A DNA stretch of 9,656 nucleotides, from the NCBI GenBank assembly GCA_040752215.1, contig JBFMEX010000060.1, positions 1-9,656 on the forward strand. The letters are read 5' to 3'. Both the position numbers and the translations under genes were made by a program. Positions 6,404 to 9,656 of this stretch are shown piece after piece (position 1 is the first letter of the stretch; each line of letters opens with the position of its first letter). Source of the DNA: JBFMEX01 sp040752215 (GTDB lineage Bacteria; Pseudomonadota; Alphaproteobacteria; Rhizobiales; Hyphomicrobiaceae). The notes beneath the pieces are model-generated. The model was not told the origin of the DNA. It saw nothing but the letters and a program-made list of their open reading frames with translations, and did no database searches.

Positions 6404-6437
6404 GATTAATTCTTGATCTTTATGACTCTATTTTATG
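6404..6437 (+). promoter_or_regulatory. AT-rich island, candidate promoter for the porin gene
   Basis: This is the most AT-rich stretch of the window. On the plus strand TTAATT (6406-6411) and TATTTT (6429-6434) are 17 bases apart, an acceptable but imperfect -35/-10 pair. If used, the porin transcript would carry a leader of about 235 bases. The same island could serve the SDR gene on the other strand (TAAAAT reads there), so the direction is uncertain. Confidence 0.25.
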
Positions 6438-6491
6438 CAGATGCGGCATGGTCATTGCCTGAAGCATAGGCGCTGTTTCCGTGTCGCGTGC

Positions 6492-6570
6492 GCAAAACCG
6501 GAACATCGTTGCACTTGGGATACATGACACTTGCCGGCGCACCCCAACATCAACTTCCGGCTTGTTTTGC
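6492..6570 (+). other. Long-range inverted repeat in the porin leader
   Basis: GCAAAA-CCGGAA (6492-6503) is mirrored by TTCCGG-CTTG-TTTTGC (6555-6570), giving two 6 bp helices separated by a 4-base bulge, with a loop of about 51 bases. If the porin transcript starts upstream, this could fold in the leader RNA. It may also be chance; I know of no named RNA element of this form. Confidence 0.25.
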
Positions 6571-6615
6571 AAGGGCAATGAGCGACACATTGCCGACAGA
6601 CGGGCGGCGATTCCG

Positions 6616-6632
6616 CCCCCTCACCGAGGGGG
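6616..6632 (+). other. GC-rich hairpin in the porin 5' leader
   Basis: CCCCCTC-ACC-GAGGGGG forms a perfect 7 bp stem with a 3-base loop, 44 bases before the porin ATG. There is no T-run, so it is not an intrinsic terminator. It could affect message stability or ribosome access. Confidence 0.35.
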
Positions 6633-6676
6633 GCCCTTGCGGGACGGCGCCGGGGATTGGACGGGGGTTCAAGCAG

Positions 6677-7501
6677 ATGCGACACGTGACGAGATATCTG
6701 AGCCTGGCCGGAGCGGCCGGTTTGGCACTGGCGGCGGCGGCAGCGCCGGCGTCGGCCGGCGACCTGTTCGGCCGCTCGGAAGGCGGCAGCGTGAAGGACG
6801 GCGCGGCGCCGGCCTCCGGCGGGCGCGAGTTGACTTGGTCGGTCAACATCGGCGGCACAACGGATTATGTCTTCCGCGGCATCTCGCAGAACTTCGAGGA
6901 TCCGGCGGTCCAGGGCGGTGCGGACCTCAGCTACGGCCTGTTCTACCTCGGCGTCTGGGCCTCCAACGTCGACTTCGTCCAAGGCAGCGGTGGACCGAAT
7001 TCCGGCGACGCCAATATCGAGGTGGACATCTATGCCGGCATCAAGCCGACGCTGGGCATGCTCACCTTCGACCTCGGCGTGATCTACTATGCCTATCCGG
7101 GCGCGCACGACGCGCCGAACGCCGAGCTCGACTACGTCGAGATCAAGGGCGGCGTCAGCGCCGCGATCGAGAAGCTGACAATCGGCTTCACCGCGTTCTA
7201 CTCGCCGGAGTACACCGCCGAGACGGGTGATACCTGGACGCTGGAGGGCAGCGCCGCCTACACGCTGCCGAACGTTTGGATCTTCAGTCCGTCGGTCAGT
7301 GCGCTGGTCGGCACGACGCTGTTCTCCGACAACTCGAATCTCGACTACGCCTACTGGAACGCTGGCATCGCGCTCGCGGTCGACAAGTTCACCTTCGATT
7401 TCCGCTACTGGGACACCGACTCCAACGGGGCGGACTTCTGCGCCAACGCGGGTCTGTGCGACGAGCGGTTCGTGTTCACCGCCAAGGTCGCGCTGCCCTA
7501 A
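6677..7501 (+). CDS. TorF-family putative porin (outer membrane beta-barrel)
   Basis: A 274-residue outer membrane protein. Residues 1-27 form a Sec signal peptide (MRHVTRYLSLAGAAGLALAA..., cleavage after ASA). The mature protein matches the TorF/Gcw_chp family (TIGR02001, PF09694): the signature NIGGTTDYVFRGISQ (57-71), then DPAVQGGADLSYG (75-87), LGVWASNVDF, an IEVDIYAG strand (114-121), and repeated amphipathic beta strands to the end. It is expected to form a small outer-membrane channel; the solute is not known. A Cys pair (255, 261) sits in the last extracellular-type loop (DFCANAGLCDERF), and the chain ends FTAKVALP rather than in an aromatic residue. The start at 6677 has GGGGG nine bases upstream and gives a proper signal peptide. 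The 422-base upstream region suggests regulation of its own. Transcription is ended by the hairpin at 7548-7580. Confidence 0.9.
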   Translation: MRHVTRYLSLAGAAGLALAAAAAPASAGDLFGRSEGGSVKDGAAPASGGRELTWSVNIGGTTDYVFRGISQNFEDPAVQGGADLSYGLFYLGVWASNVDFVQGSGGPNSGDANIEVDIYAGIKPTLGMLTFDLGVIYYAYPGAHDAPNAELDYVEIKGGVSAAIEKLTIGFTAFYSPEYTAETGDTWTLEGSAAYTLPNVWIFSPSVSALVGTTLFSDNSNLDYAYWNAGIALAVDKFTFDFRYWDTDSNGADFCANAGLCDERFVFTAKVALP

Positions 7502-7547
7502 CGGCAAACCACGAGAGGCGCCAGTCGTCCCCCGATCGACGCCGAGC

Positions 7548-7580
7548 AAAGAGCCGGGATCGCGAGATCCCGGCTCTTTT
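7548..7580 (+). terminator. Rho-independent terminator with GCGA tetraloop, shared by convergent genes
   Basis: AAAGAGCCGGGATC (7548-7561) pairs perfectly with GATCCCGGCTCTTT (7566-7579) around a GCGA loop, a stable GNRA tetraloop. The right arm ends in TTTT. It begins 46 bases past the porin stop and lies 20 bases beyond the stop of the convergent AIM24 gene, so it is placed to end both transcripts. The T-run is better in the plus direction. Confidence 0.85.
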
Positions 7581-7600
7581 CATGTGCCGCGTTTCGCCGC

Positions 7601-8449
7601 TCAGCTGTTGTCGCCGTCGAACATGCCGCCGAGCGGGCCGAGCACCGAACCCTCGCCGGTGCCGCCGGCCGGCCCCGCGTTAGCGAGAATGCGTCCGGCA
7701 AGCCGCGAGAACGGTAGGCTCTGCAGCCACACCGTGCCCGGTCCCTTCAGCTCGGCGAAGAATACGCCCTCGCCGCCGAAGATCATCGATTTGACCGACC
7801 CGGCGCGGACGATGTCGAAGTCGACCGATGGTGTCATCGCCGCCACGCAGCCGGTATCGACGTGCAGCACCTCGCCCGGCGCCAGCTCGCGCTCGATGAC
7901 CGCGCCGCCGACATGCACGAACGCGTATCCGTCGCCGTCGAGGCGCTGCATGATGAAGCCCTCGCCGCCGAACAGGCCGGTCATGATCTTCTTCTGGAGG
8001 TGGAGGCCGATCGAGACGCCCTTGGCTGCGCACAGGAACGCGTCCTTCTGCGCAATCAGGCTGCCACCCATCTCGGCGAGGTGGAACGCGAGGATGGTGC
8101 CCGGATAGGGGGCCGCGAAGGCGACCCGCGCCTTGCCCTGGCCATTGTGGGTGAACACGGTCATGAACAGGCTCTCGCCGGTCAGCAGCCGCTTGCCGGC
8201 GCTGGCCAGCCGGCCGAAGAAGCCGGTTTGCGGCTTGGAGCCGTCGCCGAAGATCGTGTCCATTTCGATCGTCGGAGCCTTGAACATCATCCCACCGGCC
8301 TCCGCAATCGCGCTCTCGCCGGGATCGAGCTCGATCTCGACGTACTGCATCTCCTGCCCCTTGATCTCGAAATCGATCTCGTCGGCCGAGCGCTGGCCGG
8401 CGCCGACACGGGCGCTGCCGCCGACGCGGGGAACCGAGCCTGTCGTCAT
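7601..8449 (-). CDS. TIGR00266 / AIM24 family protein
   Basis: A 282-residue cytosolic protein of the AIM24 family (PF01987, TIGR00266), a double beta-helix fold found across bacteria. Family marks are the early strand QYVEIELDPGESAIAEAGGMMFK (35-57), GLFGGEGFIMQRLDGDG (158-174), HVDTGCVAAM (196-205), AGSVKSMIFGGEG (216-227) and GPGTVWLQSLPFSRLA (237-251). No signal peptide or membrane segment is seen. The family's biochemical role is not established in bacteria; the yeast relative acts at mitochondrial membranes. Relative to typical members it carries about 25 extra N-terminal residues (Gly/Ser/Arg-rich) and a Gly-rich C-terminal tail (258-282). The start at 8449 is well supported by GGAGG (8456-8460) six bases upstream, and a candidate promoter lies just beyond. 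It is monocistronic on this strand. Confidence 0.9.
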   Translation of the reverse strand: MTTGSVPRVGGSARVGAGQRSADEIDFEIKGQEMQYVEIELDPGESAIAEAGGMMFKAPTIEMDTIFGDGSKPQTGFFGRLASAGKRLLTGESLFMTVFTHNGQGKARVAFAAPYPGTILAFHLAEMGGSLIAQKDAFLCAAKGVSIGLHLQKKIMTGLFGGEGFIMQRLDGDGYAFVHVGGAVIERELAPGEVLHVDTGCVAAMTPSVDFDIVRAGSVKSMIFGGEGVFFAELKGPGTVWLQSLPFSRLAGRILANAGPAGGTGEGSVLGPLGGMFDGDNS

Positions 8450-8479
8450 GGTGTGCCTCCGAGGTGTTTTCAGACCGAA

Positions 8480-8509
8480 GGCATACGGGCAGGCGCGCCG
8501 GTTTGTCCA
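8480..8509 (-). promoter_or_regulatory. Candidate promoter for the AIM24-family gene
   Basis: On the minus strand TGGACA (8504-8509) is followed after 18 bases by TATGCC (8480-8485), a fair sigma-70-type -35/-10 pair. It would start transcription near 8473, about 24 bases before the ATG at 8449 and just upstream of the GGAGG ribosome binding site. The -35 matches TTGACA in five of six positions; the -10 is weaker. Confidence 0.4.
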
Positions 8510-8820
8510 CTGCCGGTCGGCGAGACGGGCGCCGGATCGCCTTCACACCACTGACATGCGTCGGTCCTACGTTCCGCCTCAATCGCGATTGGCAGACCCG
8601 GCCTCCGGTCCGCTACCGGTGCCATCAGGTCCGCCAACGGGTGGAGGCGCAACCCGCCCTCTCTTTGCGCGCCACTCGACCTCGGGCCAGCCATTCAGCC
8701 CGGTTGGAATCGAGACCCCGCTGCCGATGGGGCTCGTGGCTGGCCCGGGAACCACCCAGTGTGGCGATCGAGAAGTGGGGCGCCGATCGATTTTCCCCCG
8801 GCCTTTCGCCGGTCCCGCTT

Positions 8821-8837
8821 GCCGCGCACTGCGCGGC
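8821..8837 (+). other. GC-rich hairpin upstream of the last gene
   Basis: GCCGCGC-ACT-GCGCGGC is a perfect 7 bp stem with a 3-base loop, ending 29 bases before the GTG at 8867. There is no T-run. A weaker 5 bp hairpin lies shortly upstream. It could be a leader structure or chance in GC-rich DNA. Confidence 0.3.
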
Positions 8838-8866
8838 CGCCTTAACTCGCGGCACTCCGCAGCAGG

Positions 8867-9631
8867 GTGCGAGCCGCCGTGATCGTCACCATCCTGATCC
8901 TTGTCGCCGTCACTGTCGCCATCGCGATCCGCCTCGCTCCCGGCGTGGCGCCGGGCCGCATTGTCTTCGCCACCGACCCCGATCGCCCGCACCCCTTCGG
9001 CTACCGCATGTCGTGGCTGGCGCTCCGGACCCGCGACACCGCCGGCGTCATCGAGGCGCTCGGCCTCGAGGCGCCCGAGCCGGCCAACTGGAGCACCGGT
9101 CTCGGCACCGTCTACGACACCGGGCTCGGCGAGCGATTCGTGTTCGTGACGCCGCCGGTCGACGGCTGGACGTTCGTCGTCGGCCTGCGCCTGCCGCATC
9201 CGGCCGCATCCGGGCTGGTCGACAAGCTGACGCCGCTGCTGGTCGGCCTCGGCGGTCGCTTCATCGAGATCCAGTACTACATGAGCTATCCGCTCCTCGA
9301 CCTCTACGCCTGGGCGCGCGTGGTCGACGGCCGTCTGGTGCGCGCGTTCGCGATCGGCGACGAAGGCATCGTGTGGAGCAAGGGCAAGCCGACCAAGGAG
9401 GAGCGCACGCTCGGGCTCAAGATGTTCGAGCTGCGCGGCGTCAAGGAGCGCCGAGGCGACGCCGGCGGCGAGCTGATCTTGCATCCGACCGAGGACCACG
9501 TGATGCGCCTCGCCGCGCGCTGGAGCCTCGATCCGACACGGCTCGGCGAGGCATCGGCAAAGCCCGCCCTCGGCATCGTTGCGCGCCCGCCGGCCGCCTG
9601 GCGCTCCGAGCGCGTCAAGCGCGCGGCGTGA
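8867..9631 (+). CDS. Membrane-anchored protein of unknown function
   Basis: A 254-residue protein with one N-terminal hydrophobic helix (residues about 4-24, VIVTILILVAVTVAIAI), either an uncleaved anchor or a signal peptide. The rest is globular: HPFGYRMSWLALRTRDTAGVIEALGLEAPEPANWSTGL (42-79), GERFVFVTPPVDGWTFVVGLRLP (88-110), RFIEIQYYMSYPLLDLYAWARVVDGRLVRAFAI (131-163), and DHVMRLAARWSLDPTRL (210-226). The order 'W--GL ... VFV-PPVDGWT-VVG ... E-QYY ... AWAR-VDGRLVRA ... AARWS-DPT' resembles a family of uncharacterised bacterial proteins I have seen only as hypotheticals; I know no function. The start is uncertain: GTG at 8867 keeps an Arg before the helix, while GTG at 8879 is better spaced from AGGG (8864-8867). 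The protein ends in a basic tail (RSERVKRAA). Confidence 0.75.
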   Translation: MRAAVIVTILILVAVTVAIAIRLAPGVAPGRIVFATDPDRPHPFGYRMSWLALRTRDTAGVIEALGLEAPEPANWSTGLGTVYDTGLGERFVFVTPPVDGWTFVVGLRLPHPAASGLVDKLTPLLVGLGGRFIEIQYYMSYPLLDLYAWARVVDGRLVRAFAIGDEGIVWSKGKPTKEERTLGLKMFELRGVKERRGDAGGELILHPTEDHVMRLAARWSLDPTRLGEASAKPALGIVARPPAAWRSERVKRAA

Positions 9632-9656
9632 GCGGGACGTCGCCGGGGGGGGGGCC

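Larger units (their letters stand above)
6255..6676. promoter_or_regulatory. 422-base divergent intergenic region (SDR / porin)
   Basis: No gene is supported here. It must hold promoters for the minus-strand SDR and the plus-strand porin. The notable parts are an AT-rich island at 6404-6437, an interrupted inverted repeat at 6492-6570, a GC-rich hairpin at 6616-6632, and GGGGG (6663-6667), the probable ribosome binding site of the porin gene. The open frame continuing upstream of the porin start has no signal-peptide or conserved character. An in-frame ATG at 6578 has AAGGG only two bases before it, too close for a normal ribosome binding site. Confidence 0.5.
8450..8866. other. 417-base intergenic region without a supported gene
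   Basis: Several open frames cross this region on both strands, but none has the codon character of the neighbours: scoring the stretch by eye, no codon-position class reaches the high G+C third-position bias seen in flanking genes, and no translated segment resembles a known domain. It holds the candidate AIM24 promoter (8480-8509) on the left. On the right are a small hairpin CCGGC-CTTTC-GCCGG and a perfect 7 bp hairpin at 8821-8837. I found no tRNA-like or riboswitch-like fold. Confidence 0.45.

Noticed and set aside
5388..6416. 342-residue plus-strand frame opposite the SDR gene
   Set aside because: Antisense shadow; the SDR on the other strand has all catalytic motifs.
6488..6676. Upstream in-frame extension of the porin, including the ATG at 6578
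   Set aside because: No signal peptide in the extension; AAGGG is only two bases from the ATG at 6578, while GGGGG is well spaced for 6677.
6452..7549. 365-residue minus-strand frame opposite the porin gene
   Set aside because: Antisense shadow of the TorF porin; Arg/Val-rich with no recognisable fold.
8579..8866. Possible minus-strand gene or tRNA-like element in the same region
   Set aside because: The codon-position composition is equally flat; I could not draw a cloverleaf or find a TTCGA-type T-arm with matching acceptor stem.
8556..8882. Possible small plus-strand gene in the last intergenic region
   Set aside because: Third-position G+C is far lower than in neighbouring genes, the translation has no fold-like character, and no ribosome binding site is evident.
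1..9656. CRISPR array, toxin-antitoxin pair, or defence island
   Set aside because: No regularly spaced repeats, no nuclease or Cas-like protein, no small overlapping gene pairs.

Overview
The window is about two-thirds G+C, and its genes strongly favour G or C in third codon positions. The gene families point to an alphaproteobacterium of the order Hyphomicrobiales (Rhizobiales), in the broad Bradyrhizobium/Rhodoplanes range: a TorF-type porin, a TIGR00266/AIM24 protein, a FolM/PTR1-like reductase, glucosaminidases with a Cys-bracketed C-terminal module, and a small secreted 'LAGRWSG' protein. This is inferred from protein style; there is no rRNA or marker gene. I see no rRNA, tRNA, CRISPR array, insertion sequence, phage gene or integrase, so this looks like ordinary chromosome rather than an island.

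Layout. The left edge cuts a SAM-dependent methyltransferase (+, C-terminal 148 residues). It converges with a small stand-alone cyclic-nucleotide-binding-fold protein (-, 456..890). From a shared 223-base region diverges an exported protein of unknown function (+, 1114..2103), followed by a small secreted lipocalin-like protein (+, 2193..2708). These converge on a block of three minus-strand genes, transcribed from right to left: a pteridine-reductase-type SDR (5442..6254), then two paralogous periplasmic glucosaminidases (3980..5230 and 2726..3904). A 422-base intergenic region with an AT-rich island and potential RNA hairpins separates the SDR from a divergent TorF-family porin (+, 6677..7501). 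A strong GCGA-loop terminator lies between the porin and a convergent TIGR00266/AIM24 protein (-, 7601..8449). After another 417-base noncoding region comes a membrane-anchored protein of unknown function (+, 8867..9631). The window then ends in a run of ten G.

How the genes fit together. Five of the eight complete genes carry an export or membrane signal (two glucosaminidases, the porin, two small exported proteins, with a sixth possible anchor in the last gene), so the theme is the cell envelope. The two glucosaminidases are a tandem duplication and presumably cut peptidoglycan in the periplasm. A CtrA-like half-site pair upstream of the first suggests possible cell-cycle control. The SDR, cNMP-fold protein and AIM24 protein are cytosolic and have no obvious link to them.

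I found no convincing new multi-gene defence or biosynthetic system. The best leads are the duplicated glucosaminidases with their 71-residue gapless Cys-to-Cys C-terminal module, the unknown exported protein at 1114..2103, and the possible CtrA site.
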